Below, in pieces: positions 35,800-46,393 of a DNA stretch of 64,000 bases. Location: the NCBI GenBank assembly GCA_009760855.2, contig WPIO01000054.1, positions 2,908,501-2,972,500 of the forward strand, given 5' to 3'. This DNA comes from Cristatella mucedo. Its lineage: Eukaryota; Bryozoa; Phylactolaemata; Cristatellidae. Under the pieces are notes generated by a model that worked only from the letters and a program-made list of their open reading frames with translations, was not told the origin of the DNA and searched no databases. The translations under genes and the position numbers were made by a program. How positions within the stretch are numbered: the first letter of the stretch is position 1; each line of letters begins with the position of its first letter.

Positions 35800-37912
35800 T
35801 ACGCTGTAAGTCGTACCACTCGATCCTAGCAAAGGTCAAGTCTAGCTTCTATGGAAACATTGTTGAATCACAGGTGCACAATCCAAAAATGCTGATGTCG
35901 ACAATGAACCATCTCCTCAACCGTTCCCAGATTAGCTCCTTACCTGATGATCCTTTGATGATCCACCCGATCGCTTCTCTCGATTCTTTGTGCAGAAGAT
36001 AGACAAGATCAGGGAATCCATCCCTGCGATGACAACCTCCCCACTAGAATGCGGTTCCTCGGTTCCTGGCTGCACCTCAATGTCTGCATTTAAGCAGGTC
36101 ACTAGTGATCTAGTCCTAAAGTTCGTATCTCAATCAAAGAAGACAACAAGTCCTTTGGACCCTATTCCCACTGTCCTGCTCCTACGTTGCATTGATCTGC
36201 TGCTGCCATGCATAACTAACATAAGTAATATGTCATTAGCCTCAGGTCATGTCCCAGCACCTTTCAAAAAAGCTGTAGTCAGGCCACTTCTCAAGAAAAC
36301 TACACTTGACAAAGAGAACTTGAGCAACTACCGCCCAGTCTCCCTTCTACCATTTCTATCAAAGACACTGGAACGGGTCGTGGCCGACCAGCTAAACTCA
36401 TATATCGAAATCTCACACCTTGCTAGTAAGTTCCAGTCCGGCTTTAGAGCTAATCACTACACAAAGTCAGCATGGCTTAGGGTATACAACGACCTGCTTA
36501 GGAATGCAGACACAGTAGAGTGTCTCTGCTTGTTTTGCTCGATCTTTCGGCAGCTTTTGACACCATCGATCACAAAGTTCTTCTAGAGTGCCTCTAATCA
36601 CGCCTGGGCATCACTGGCACTGCTCTGCAGTGGTTCAGGTCCTATCTCAGTGGGAGGCTCTAGAGTATTGACGTGAATGGAGAAAGATCATCTGAAGTAC
36701 CTCTAAAATATGGAGTACCTCAAAGCTCAGTGCTAGTTCCGGTTCTTTTCACGGTTTATACTCTCCCTCTTGCTGATGTGATTGCCAAGCACAATCTAGG
36801 CTTTCACTTCTATGTGGATGACACTCAGTTGTACCTTTGCTTTGATCCCTCCCAGCCTTCGAGCACCTCAAATTCTCTAAACTCACTTGCTGCATGCATT
36901 GATGACATCCGCACATGGATAGCAGCACATTTTCTAAAAGTAAACGATGACACAACTAACTTACTAGTCAAGAGAAAACCCACTGTGATTCAGAAATTGG
37001 AAAAGCTGACGCTCAAAATTGGCTATGGCAGCATATCTCCAGTTGAATCAGCTCGAAATCTAGGTGTCATATTCCAAAGCGACCTATCGTTAGACGACCA
37101 TATCAGCTCCACGGTCAAATCTGCCTATTTTCAGCATCATAACATTGCTAAAATTCGGCCTTGTTTAGATAAGGATACCACATCTTAGTTGGTCCATGCA
37201 TACGCGACAGCTCGTCTCGACTTCTGCAACTCACTGCTTACTGGCCTACCAGCATGTGCTATCTGGCGATTGCTGCTGGTGCAAAACTCCACAGCTAGGC
37301 TTGTATGTCGTGAGCGTCGCAGTTGCCACATTACTTCACTTCTCGCCAATCTGCACTGGCTGCCAGTCAAGCAACGGATTGACTTCAAGGTTTTGTCGCT
37401 CACTTGTATGTCCCTCCATTCTATTGCCCCAGCCTATCTCTCCGACATACTTCCCCATCAGGCCAAGCATCGCACCACCAGCTTTTTGGAATCCAACAGT
37501 CTAGAAACACCTCGTACAAATCTCAAATCTTTTGGAGACCGTGCATTTAGTTTGTATGCTCCCAAAGCCTGGCACTCTCTCCTGACCTGCGTCAGAACAT
37601 CCTCTGACCTGACCACATTTAAAAGCAACTTAAAAACACAGCTAGTTAGGACAGCATTTAGAGGGTCCCAGTGATTCTTCCTTCACGTGCTGATGCGTGC
37701 TGACACTGTGCATGTTGCCACTAACCACATTTGCATGGTGACCCTGTGCATGTCACCCAAAACCATGCAATTCGTTTTGTTTGTTTTTCAAACATGATTT
37801 TACTTAACATTTAATTGCATCTCCCATTGCAGCAAATGTAAAGCGCCTAGAAATAGATTAAGTTCTCTGAGGGCGCTTTATCAAGTACAATATTATTATT
37901 ATTATTATTACA
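35800..37912 (+). mobile_element. LINE family A, RT-containing copy
   Basis: Plus-strand, 5' truncated in the linker before the RT, with a complete 3' end. Order: linker (35810-36120), RT fingers (35990-36586: 'NYRPVSLLPFLSKTLERVV', 'FQSGFRANHYTKSA'), RT palm (36673-37188: 'FHFYVDDTQLYLCF'), C-terminal domain (37189-37674), 3' UTR, stem-loop (37840-37879) and a TTA tail to 37912. It inserted into block T; the empty site is at 31435. Imperfect 15 bp flanking copies ('acacttgcattacgc' at 35789, 'acacttacccatgct' at 37909) may be the target-site duplication. Confidence 0.88.
35990..37674 (+). pseudogene. LINE A reverse transcriptase with stops
   Basis: Copies RNA into DNA at the nicked target when intact. 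The frame is cut at about 36560 by a frameshift, at 36594 (TAA) and 36661 (TAG) by stops, and at about 37186 (TAG). The YADD box reads YVDD, which still keeps both aspartates. The motif normally written PQGSVLGPxLF reads PQSSVLVPVLF, losing two glycines; the copy at 62.4 kb has the same two changes and the same TAA and TAG. The C-terminal 161 residues include 'HWLPVKQRIDFKVL' and end at a normal stop at 37674. Confidence 0.8.
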
Positions 37913-38110
37913 CTTACCCATGCTATTTCACACAAATATGGCTATTTGATATTTTATTACACTGAAACAACAATAAAAGCTTTAACCGAACTACGTAATG
38001 TAGCCTCCGGCTTACGTCAGCTACCGTTAAAGTAGGCATCCCACAGGTTCGATAATTTATCACTAAAATTTTGAGTTCAAATTTATTATGTAAACGTGCC
38101 AGGAAACGTC
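37912..38110 (+). repeat. Duplicated block T, copy 2 (right part)
   Basis: Continues block T after the LINE insertion; aligns with 31460-31640. Confidence 0.7.
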
Positions 38111-38375
38111 GATGTCGAGAACATGCTTATAAACTAAAATTAACCCTTATAATACAAGCTCACATTCTAAACCGTCACTTGAATCGTGAAGACAACCGTC
38201 ACGATCATCATCATTCTCCACACTTTCAACAATCTTCACCGACTTCAACAGCTCGTCCACATATTTCAACACTGCAGCAATATATTCTCCATTTCTCGTC
38301 ATTACAATGAACGAAGTATTGCAGTTGTGACGAAGTCATAGATAAAATTAATATTTTGAAAGTCCTTGAAAGTTT
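38100..38375 (-). pseudogene. Second copy of the unrecognised minus-strand frame
   Basis: Minus-strand sequence aligning with 31826-32060. Residues matching in one or other frame include 'SQLQYFVH', 'NDE', 'EYIA', 'YVDELLKSV', 'ESVENDDDRDG' and 'ELVL' before a stop. At least one frame change lies near 38300. The upstream part present at 32.1-32.3 kb is not found here. Confidence 0.35.
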
Positions 38376-38649
38376 GATGCCCATTGCTTAGTACTAAATG
38401 ATTGTAGCTTACTACTCCGATAGACTCTGCTGGTCGGAAATAACTTAACGACGTCACGTCACACGAATATGACTATTTTCTTTCATATTTCATTGAAACA
38501 GCAAATTAAAATATTACATGAATATATATTTACGAACAATTTTTATGTTTGTCTACGAAAAATAAGGACATTAAAATAATTAAGGACATTACTTGTTTTC
38601 TTTCACCGCTAATAACTTTAATTACTGATTCTACATAATAATAATTTAA

Positions 38650-39640
38650 CAGCATCTTTTCAATGGCGACAGAAGAAAATGTAATGCTATCGCTGTCACT
38701 TGCAGAAGAAATAGAGAATTCCCCACCTCAGGATTCCCACCAAAATCTCGAATCAGATCCACTCTACCTAGAGTGCCGTTATGGCACTCACTACCTTCAC
38801 CACCACGTGCTCGTAATCTAGGTGTCGTGTTTAACAGCTGCCTCAATTTCAAAAGCTTCATTCAGAAGACTGCCCCTACAGCTAGCCATCACATCCGATC
38901 CCTATCCAAGATTAGAAGCTGTCTCCAACAGTGGCTTGTACAAAAATTAACTAGCTCTTTAGTTCTGTCTCGGCTTGATGATTGTAATTCCCTTTTGGCT
39001 GGGCTGCCAAAGAAAGCTATTATGCCACTACAGCTGAATATGAATATGCATGCAAGGCTGGTCTTCAAGTCCCAGCGGTTTGAGCACGTGTCACCTCTGC
39101 GGAAAGAGCTAAAATGGTTGCCGGTTGAGCAAAGGATACAGAGCAAAGTTCTTATACTGACCCACAAGGCCCGCCACATCTTGGTTCCTTCATACCTAGC
39201 TGAACTGCTGTATCAGTTTCAGCCTGTTCACGCTCTCAGGTCATGTGTCGACAGTAAAATTAGCTCTCCCATTCCACCGCTTAAAGACAGTTGGCGACAG
39301 AAGCTTTAGCTCTGCAGGTCCTAGACTGTGGAACTCGCTTCCATAATTCTTATGCAACGACAACTGCTCTCCAGTTGCCGACTATGGCACATCTTTTTCA
39401 GCGGTCCTGAACTGCTACTTCTATGCTACTCACTACCTCAACTGCTCTCCTGACTCTGCTATGCTTCCCACTTTCTCTTTGTTTCGTGAGACGAAGTCTG
39501 TTGGCTACCGAATGCGTACCGAAAGCCGCTTAGGCTGTGAGTGCGCTATACAAAACTCTTCTGCGTAACACCCAAATGGTCTTTATGACTTTGCGGAGTT
39601 AGTGACGGAGACACATTAAATAACATTACATTACTACGGC
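38650..39640 (+). mobile_element. LINE family B, 3' portion with tail (copy B4)
   Basis: Plus-strand copy with a 178-residue open frame at 38773-39309 ('ARNLGVVFNSCLNFKSFIQK', 'LSSLVLSRLDDCNSLLAGLP'-like, 'ARLVFKSQRFEHVSPL', 'WLPVEQRIQSKVL', 'FQPVHALRSCVD'). The frame shifts near 39290, then the coding end continues ('LCRSRLWNSLP'-like), followed by the 3' UTR and a tail of ACATT repeats at 39610-39637. It is the best reference for the family B 3' end and lacks the RT core. Confidence 0.85.
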
Positions 39641-39679
39641 TGGAACCAACAACAATGGCCAAATCTTGGTCAGGTCAAA

Positions 39680-40085
39680 AACTTTAACCACTGAGTCAGC
39701 AAACACTGTACATCCAGTGACAAATAAAATTTGAAATATTTACCTTATGTAATTTCAATTCTAATGAAATTAGGAAAAAAGATAGAAATAATAAAGGCAG
39801 TATGCCAAGGCAATATTCAACTTATGACGTAGCATTCGAATTATGATGGTCTAGTTTAGCCATGGCATGGAAACAAATAACAAGGAATATTAGGTGATTA
39901 CCAGCCTCATTTATATCTAGCATTAAGAGTTTAAAATCTACAACAGCTTTCCCACTCTCTGTTGGAAAAAAGAACCTATCACAGCAGCTTTCGAACTCAC
40001 GTTATCGGTTGGGAATAGCTAGCACCTTAGCTCTGGAGCTATTACTTCTTCCCTATAAACATTGCTTCTGGAAGAAGTGATGTGC
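39680..40085 (+). repeat. Duplicated block U, copy 2
   Basis: Aligns with 25690-26070; no coding potential seen. Confidence 0.7.
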
Positions 40086-40107
40086 TGAATAAAAATTCTG
40101 TAATAAA

Positions 40108-40300
40108 AATAATTAAAAAAATACTAGCTGATTTAACAGCCTCTTTTTGTATAGCGACCGAAGAGCCTTTACGGCTATCACAACCACTCGTAGTAGCGAT
40201 AAAGGGTCGCCCACCGCAAGATTCAAATCCACGACCTCAGGGCCGAGGTCGTTAAAAGAAAGCGCCTTCCCTAGTGAGCCATTACGGCTTGCCATCGATA
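40108..40300 (-). mobile_element. tRNA-derived SINE
   Basis: The reverse complement matches the element at 49.32-49.50 kb along its whole length. It has a tRNA-like head with a B-box relative ('gtggatttgaatc'), a body with 'gtgatagccgtaaaggctc', and the end 'ctatacaaaaagaggctg.taatcagctag'. It sits at the edge of block U, and the matching place at about 26.07 kb lacks it. Confidence 0.8.
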
Positions 40301-40466
40301 CATAGCTCAGTTGAGCATACAATCTACGATTCCTGAGTTGTAAAACATTACCTCCAATGAGAAGTTCAAACTTTCTTGTTATCAAAGCTAACAATTGGGT
40401 CTTGTCTTTCGTGCAACTCGTTTCCACTAGGCAGGCGAATGAAACTGATGAATTAACACGTGACAC

Positions 40467-40565
40467 GACAAGATATCCCGACCCAAAATTTCCCGGACAT
40501 AATGTCCCAGACAAAATGTCCCAGGAAAAAATGTCCCCATACAAAAATGTCCCAGACAAAATGTC
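40467..40565 (+). repeat. MULE left terminal inverted repeat
   Basis: Pairs with the reverse complement of 42600-42697. Shared core: cccggacataatgtcc, then several 'aaaatgtccc' units, then 'atgtccccata'. The internal repetition means parts of the repeat resemble each other. Confidence 0.85.
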
Positions 40566-40692
40566 GTTATAAGAACATGCGATATAAGATTAGTAATATT
40601 AATCTTATTTTAAACAGAATTTTTTTAAAGCAAGAGGGAAATAAATAAAAAGAGTAGGAAGTTATATCGAGTTATTTGGATACAATCTCTTC

Positions 40693-41596
40693 TCATACAA
40701 CATCAATTCTAAGGATTCTAGAAATGTCAGTAACATACAGCATTCCGACACAGTTGTTGTAATCAGAAACCACGGCGAACAAGGCTTCATCTACTTGCTT
40801 GTATTTCTTGCGTTTTTCTTCTCTGTGGTTGTCCAAGCTCCAGCTGTCTGCGAAACAGCGCCATGCTGTTTTGTTCCATCTTGATTTTCTTTGATAAGGC
40901 AATCGCAGTTGGATGTGCAATTCCAACTGAGTTGTTGAAGCTGTTATGCCATCCTTCAACTGCATTATTGCTACGAGGTAGTTTATTAAGGACGAGGTCG
41001 TATTGGATCCACAGCCTCAGTTCAAACCTTGGTGGCGTTCTTCTGTTTCGCCTCTGTCTCCCGATAAAATTGTCCTCAAAGTATTCCAGAATAACATCCA
41101 TATTACAATAATCATCATCATATGTAAGCTCCTCAAAAGCGTCAATGACATCCGCAGTAGGAACAAATGCAAGAGCCATTAGACGCTCTACCTTAGTAGC
41201 AAATTCAGGATCATTATTGTTAGTGGCTGCTAATCCATGCTGTTGCACTTGTCTCCATATGCATTGCCCGAAGTGAAACATACAACCCACGGTTTTTGCA
41301 ATCGGGAACTTGTCTTTGAATGTGTTGATAGCAGCCAGCTCGAAGTCCGTAACATTGGATAACGGTTGTCCAATGTTCGACAGCGTCATTATGTGATTGA
41401 GAAATCTACCATATACTGCTTGAGAACGACCCGGCATTAGAGCATACGCACATGGGAATATGGAGTTGTTGTGAAATCCATGTAAGGTGTAAAGCTGATC
41501 AAAGCCTTCAGGTGTGACACGAAATGTTCCGTTTGCGAACCAATGCTGACACTGCTGCAGAGATTTTAGATCGTCATCCGCAGCAAAGATGAGCAT
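40693..41596 (-). pseudogene. MULE transposase (DDE domain)
   Basis: The main frame (41596-40787, 269 residues) matches the MULE transposase core: 'FAADDDLKSLQQCQHWFANG' at the N-terminus, 'FHNNSIFPCAYALMPG' (first catalytic region), 'LSNVTDFELAAINTFKDKFP' with the second catalytic Asp, 'GCMFHFGQCIWRQVQQHGL' (the C-x2-H region), and 'SNNAVEGWHNSFNNSVG' with the late conserved region that holds the Glu. The C-terminus continues in another frame (40693-40965, 'KYKQVDEALFAVV') after a shift near 40840. It would cut and rejoin DNA at the inverted repeats if intact. The family looks like animal MULE elements that carry a FLYWCH finger. Confidence 0.8.
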
Positions 41597-41681
41597 GTCG
41601 TCATCTTCGATTCTTAAATTAAGTTACAGTCTTGTGTCGTACGACATATATCATCTCCATCTGCAATACTTCTAAACGTCT

Positions 41682-42059
41682 TCAAACGGTCTTCAAACGC
41701 TGTCTTCGGACATCACGTGATAAGGTATCACGAGCAGGTAGAAGATGGGCGTCGTCAACAGGTACAGCCAGCAGAACCCGTTGTACAATGTGTCTACAGG
41801 GTTCTTCTGTTACCCGAGCCTGCCTCTTCATTTCGCTTCTCGCTTCTTCAACAGACGCTCTTCCGTGGGTAACTGCATGACTATGCGTTCCGACTTCCTC
41901 AATAATTGCATTATTCAGAGTATGAATTCGCACTCCACAGTTTCGGTCCTCCCAATGCGAAATTTCTTTTCCATCTGCACCATTTCTATGCTTCGTGAAT
42001 AAGAATCCTCTGACTACAAGCTTCCTTGTTCCCTCCTGTGACGTTCTGAGTTTCAGCAT
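41682..42059 (-). pseudogene. FLYWCH zinc-finger domain of the MULE
   Basis: The 125-residue frame contains 'TRKLVVRGFLFTKHRNGADG', 'ISHWEDRNCGVRIHTLN' and 'EVGTHSHAVTHGRASVEEARSE', laid out like a FLYWCH finger (aromatic..W.C......H.H). This DNA-binding module precedes MULE transposases in several animals. The frame differs from the transposase frame that follows (41596 onward), with an 85 bp gap between. Either a frameshift or a small intron separates them. Confidence 0.75.
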
Positions 42060-42330
42060 CTTCCTTCTTTATTTTTTTGTCTTTTAATAAACATTAAAAT
42101 TGCATTTACAGTTGAATTAATACTAATCACTTCAAAATCTTGTAAATTGTTCATTACACTGCACATCTATCACCTACTATAACAAACAGTTTTAGTAAAA
42201 TAACCTTCACTGTACCTTCCACATATTTATACATTTACAGTGAATCAGAAGCCATTCATTAGTAAATATAACTGTAAACTTTGATATCTTATCATTTAAG
42301 TTCGCTTGATTAATAAGACTATGGCACATG

Positions 42331-42430
42331 GCTTCATTTAAAGAGGCCTTTGAATAACTAAAGATGACTTCATTTAAAGAGGCCTTTGATTAACTAAAGA
42401 TGACTTAATTTAAAGAGGCCTTTGATTAAA
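42331..42430. repeat. Three 35 bp tandem repeats inside the MULE
   Basis: Units at 42331-42365, 42366-42400 and 42401-42430, each centred on the near-palindrome 'aaagaggccttt'. They lie between the coding region and the right inverted repeat, where they could be transposase-binding or simply satellite-like. Confidence 0.9.
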
Positions 42431-42599
42431 GGCACTTATATATGTCGAGACTGATGATCACTGATGATAGTAATCTCTCTTCAGTATTCATTAAATATTA
42501 AAACTTTACATGCTACATTTTATTGGTGAAATATCGACGCCTATAAATTATTATAGATTTAAAATAACATGAATATGATAATTTATTGTAACATGTGGG

Positions 42600-42697
42600 G
42601 ACATTGTGTCCGGGACGTTTTTATATGGGGACATTTTGTCCTGGGACATTTAGTCAGGACATTATGTCCGGGACCTTTCGTCCGGGGACATTTGGTC
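42600..42697 (-). repeat. MULE right terminal inverted repeat
   Basis: Reverse complement matches 40467-40565 with about ten differences and a few one-base gaps. Confidence 0.85.
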
Positions 42698-42949
42698 ATA
42701 GTATCAATGACCAGAGTGATTGCTGATTTGTTTAACCTCAATAGAAACCTGAATATATATATAGAAGCTGCTGCAACGTTTTAACCCAAAAATTGAGCTC
42801 GGCCACTTGAGCAGCCAGCTCACCGACTCCACACAAAGGCTTCACTGATTATAGGATTAAATAAAGCTGCCGTCTAAAGCTGCGCCCTTCTGTGACTCTT
42901 GAAGCCGCACAGACTAAGCGGATGCCACGCTAGAGAGTGATTTCTCGGT

Positions 42950-44350
42950 ACTAAAAAAGCCTAAACGGCTTTCGGTATCAGAAAAGGTTGAAATGCATAT
43001 TGAACTTAGTACCTGAGCAAAAGAAGTGCAATTTGCGATGCCGTGAGCTTTCCTAACTTGGTGACTTTAAATGGCTTGTGGCGCTGTGAGCTCGGCCGAC
43101 AAGATTATAAGCCGATGACTGAGTAATCCTGTGCCGTCGGGATAATCGGCTTATTCTGAATCGACGAGTCAGTCTCCATGCGACCGTGGTATTAGGTGTA
43201 CTGCCATATTTAGGCTTGGTCAAATGAACAAGTTTTGCATTGTTGGTTCAGATATGATCGCACTGTCGTCGCCCATGGCTTGAATCTGGCACTTTTCCGA
43301 AGCCACAGGAAAATGTCCAGCTTTTCTATTTCGGCAAACTTCCGGTTAAGGAACATAACCAAATTTGGTCTGTGCTTAGACGAACATTCAAAGGGCCAAA
43401 CCATTTCGTTACATTTGTGAAGTCGCGCCTAGATTTCGCAATTCTCTTCACCAAGCCCTTTGTCTTAGTACAATAATTAAAGACTTCCAGCCTGAGCTGT
43501 TGATCGTCGACCGCAGTGCTAAACATCTCAGTTCATCCGGTCAGATCGCTAAAGGGATGGGCGACGCCGTAAGACTTCTACGAGAGCTAAATTTTATTCC
43601 TAACCTGAATTGAATCAATTCAAGCATTTTCAACATGTTTCTTCTTGATGCGTTACTTCACCCGTTTTACTCATCTGTCCTTTTGAATCGCCCTCTGTCG
43701 TGTACTAGCACGTCACCAGCTCCCCAGCATCTAGTCACCTCGCCTTCCGTCGCACTAATTAGAGATGTGGTTGCGATTTTAGGCGTCGTGCTCGTTACCA
43801 CTAGCCAGTCGATCTAGCTTCCATTACCGCAAATTTAAGTTCATAGATAGAGGTTTTTTTTGTGAAGGTGAAATTATTAGTTTTGGGGGATCGTGCTCGG
43901 AGTTACGGTAGGTCTGGAGCACGCTTTTGAAAAAGAGTGCTACTTACATTGATTTGACATTTTGATAAGTGTCAGCTGGAGGCACGTCTCTTCCATTAAG
44001 TTGGTTTGCTGATGTCCTCATTGCTATGATCTTCTCCGGTTACGCTCCAAATTGATTTTAATGCTTGCATACGCACGATTAAGCTCGAGGTATTATCGGC
44101 TCTATCCCTGACATATCCCGGCTACAGAGCGGCCATGAGGCCATGAGAACATGAGTGCATTTATGTTTGTAATACCACGCTAGCGTAATCACGATCCTCG
44201 TGTTATTTTGGTAGATTGAAACTAGCCATGCGTGTGACACCGCGGAGATCGATTTACTTGCAGGTCACTGCAAAGCACCCAAATAGATGTTAGGTCATCA
44301 TAGGTTGCAATGGAAATCATCCGTTTCATTTACTCGTACCAATTATTGTT
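42950..44350 (+). repeat. Duplicated block S, copy S2
   Basis: Counterpart of 26650-28000. Best-preserved stretch: 43150-43400, including 'cgacgagtcagtct', 'caaatgaacaagttttg', 'ccagcttttct' and 'caaacttccgg'. No supported gene. Confidence 0.7.
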
Positions 44351-44620
44351 GCTAGTCAAGTACTAAATATTTCTTTGAATTTTCACCATAAAGTTGAGAA
44401 TTTATTTTGAATGCCCGCAATACTTAAGAATTTCCCATCAAGTCGGCGGCAGTGTGGTACGCAATAGGTGACTGGAAGGAACTGAATTGGAACGGGCGAC
44501 TGACTTGGGTCCGTCGCATCTGCTCGCCCCCCCCCCCCACTTTTATGCTGGCAAGTGCAACCTCGGACAGTGCTCACCGTTGGCCGCTCAATGTAAAAAC
44601 TCGAAGATCCAGGTCATGCC
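44225..44620 (+). repeat. Tandem segment, first copy (S2 end)
   Basis: Aligns with 44970-45390: 'gatcgattt.acttgcagg', 'agcacccaaatagat', 'gctggtcaagtac'-like, 'ggaac...gact.gg', then a C-run at 44528-44540 and 'gctcccac'-like sequence. The poly-C run of about 13 bases interrupts frames here. Likely an upstream flank repeated before the better gene. Confidence 0.65.
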
Positions 44621-44969
44621 GTCGCTCTGGGATGCTAAGCACTCAAAACGCCGCAGCTCGACATGCCCGTCATTTGACTCCAACTGAGGTTAGGGCTTTG
44701 TGCTGCAGCAAGCCTGACATTGCCACCGTTCGCCGGCCAGCGGTTACATGTGACCAGCCTAAGTTTCAGCTGGAGATGATGCGTCTATTCTGGTAAATTT
44801 TTTTCTGCAGTCCTTATTTGCTGAAATCAACTTGTCCTGTTTCGCTACTGCCTAGTTGGCGTGCCTGCTCGTCATGATTCTAGACGCGATGATAGCCAGA
44901 GGCCCGACTATGCGTCGAGCGTGAGTGCAATTGTGTTAGCTTTAGCACGCTTGCATGAGTACGGGCCTA

Positions 44970-45395
44970 ACTTTCTTGACATACTTTGAAACTGCGAGCG
45001 CCGCTGACCCGGCCAAGGTCGATTCCCTTGCAGATTACTCCGAAGTACCCAGATAGAGATTGCATCATCTTAAGTTACGGTCGAAACCATGTGTTGCAAC
45101 AACATGTACCCATTATTATGCTGGTCAAGTACCTAAATCTTCATCGAGTTTCAAGCATGGCGACGTGAGCAAGCGTTGAATGGTCACGGCACTTGACAAT
45201 TTCCGATCGATTGGGCAGCCGTTTTGCTTGCGTTGGCGGCTGGTGGAAACTGAGATGGAATCGTCCACCGATTTAGGGGGCCAGTCGCCTCTGCTCTCCC
45301 ACCGCTTTTCTTATCCAGCTGCTCGATACTCTAAGTCGAAGTGCCAGGTCAAGTCGCCGCTCCAGCACCCGCGCTCGACGTACCCGCCATTTTAG
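44970..45395 (+). repeat. Tandem segment, second copy (S3)
   Basis: See the preceding copy at 44225; 'ggtcgattcccttgcagatta' and 'tatgctggtcaagtacctaaat' are the clearest anchors. It lies just upstream of the gene's probable promoter. Confidence 0.65.
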
Positions 45396-45582
45396 TCCAA
45401 GTCAATATATGGCTTTGAGCTGCAGCATGGCCTGACGCTGCCGCCGGCCGGCGGCAATATCCGACCGCCTTCACTTCGTGGCTAGTGCTACCGCCGCACA
45501 TCAAAAAGTACACTCAGGACGCTAGCTCGCTGGCCCGCCAGTGCGTGTTTTTTCGCCTCGCTCGCCTGCCTTACGCCAATCG

Positions 45583-45583
45583 C

Positions 45584-45619
<36 letters not shown>
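45583..45619. repeat. (GA)n microsatellite
   Basis: About 18 GA units with one break, about 120 bp upstream of the candidate TATA box. Confidence 0.95.
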
Positions 45620-45623
<4 letters not shown>

Positions 45624-45737
45624 CAAACACGAGCGACGCCGCACCGCCGCTTTTCTAGCCTATTGTTTTGTGGTGCCCAGCTGCTTCTCCGCCGCCGAGC
45701 CCTCTCGAGAGGACGCGTGACCTGGCGCTGGCGGCGG

Positions 45738-45745
45738 CATAAAAG
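45738..45745 (+). promoter_or_regulatory. Candidate TATA box
   Basis: CATAAAAG in a GC-rich, CpG-rich stretch, 42 bp before the ATG of the signal-peptide exon. The spacing allows a start site at about 45768 and a very short 5' leader. This is a positional argument only. Confidence 0.4.
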
Positions 45746-45779
45746 CGTCATCGCACTCGGAGCGGCGGCAGACGACGAC

Positions 45780-45864
45780 ATGCAGAGGCAGCAGCGGCTA
45801 CTTTGCGGTCGCCTTTCGCCGCTCGTGCGGCTAGTCTGCATGCTGCTGCTTCTCGCCTCCGAAG
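45780..45864 (+). CDS. Exon 1: signal peptide
   Basis: The ATG at 45780 opens a 28-codon exon: a basic start (MQRQQRLLCGR), then a hydrophobic core 'LVRLVCMLLLLAS', then Glu. This is a textbook secretory signal layout. The exon ends GAAG|GTGAGA, a strong donor, in phase 1, which suits the phase-1 exons downstream. The frame also runs on past the donor in unspliced DNA, but there it becomes Arg-rich and loses all character. No paralogous first exon was found for the other gene copies in the window. Confidence 0.65.
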
Positions 45865-46393
45865 GTGAGAGAGCGAGCCGCCGTCGCTGCCGCACGTGCC
45901 GCAGCGGGTCTCCGAAGAGTGTAGGTCGCCACCAAATGCCTGGTCGTCGCTGTTGCCCCCGCCACCACTCGTTTTGGTAGTGACAGCCGCTGCAGAGCTT
46001 CTCAGCGACCACGTGAAGTGCTAGTACATTCATGTATGTTTGAATCTGAAGCACACGACGCGGAGGCAATGCACTGTATTTGATCGGTGAATAATGACCT
46101 CGTAGCGTGGCTAGCCTAAATTTATGTCATATTTGGAGCTTGTACGGCAAGTCCTGTGACTTAGCTCTACTTAAGTGGCCGCCAGTCACTCGAGCCTGAA
46201 ATTTAAAGAACATTCGGAGAACGCTCCTCATAGAACATCAGAGACCTCAAATCCTTCATTTTTTTATCTGAAAAAATCCGTCCTGTTCCCACGCGATCTG
46301 CAGCTGCCTTGAAACGCAAAGATGCGACGGAAAGTAACCAGCGGTTCGCCAATAGCCCGCTGTCGGCGGAAACTACTTTCTAAAAAAGTGTGA

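Larger units (their letters stand above)
40458..42701 (-). mobile_element. MULE-type DNA transposon with FLYWCH domain
   Basis: About 2.24 kb flanked by terminal inverted repeats of about 98 bp (40467-40565 and 42600-42697). The repeats are themselves made of short 'AATGTCCC(A/G)GACA' units. Inside, on the minus strand, lie a FLYWCH-like zinc-finger frame and a MULE transposase frame. The empty site is visible in the duplicated block at about 26.24 kb. Comparing it gives a likely 9-11 bp target duplication (40447-40457 'gatgaattaac' and 42702-42712 'tatcaatgacc', imperfect), a size normal for MULEs. The coding region is broken into three frames, so the element is probably inactive. Confidence 0.85.

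Noticed and set aside
40467-40565. Repeated AATGTCCC units looked like a CRISPR-like or satellite array
   Set aside because: They are matched in inverted orientation at 42600-42697 and flank a transposase, so they are transposon ends. No spacers are present.
45488-46069. Minus-strand 193-residue frame over the GC-rich region
   Set aside because: Arg/Ser-rich and driven by GC content and the GA repeat. No domain, and it overlaps the better-supported signal-peptide exon.
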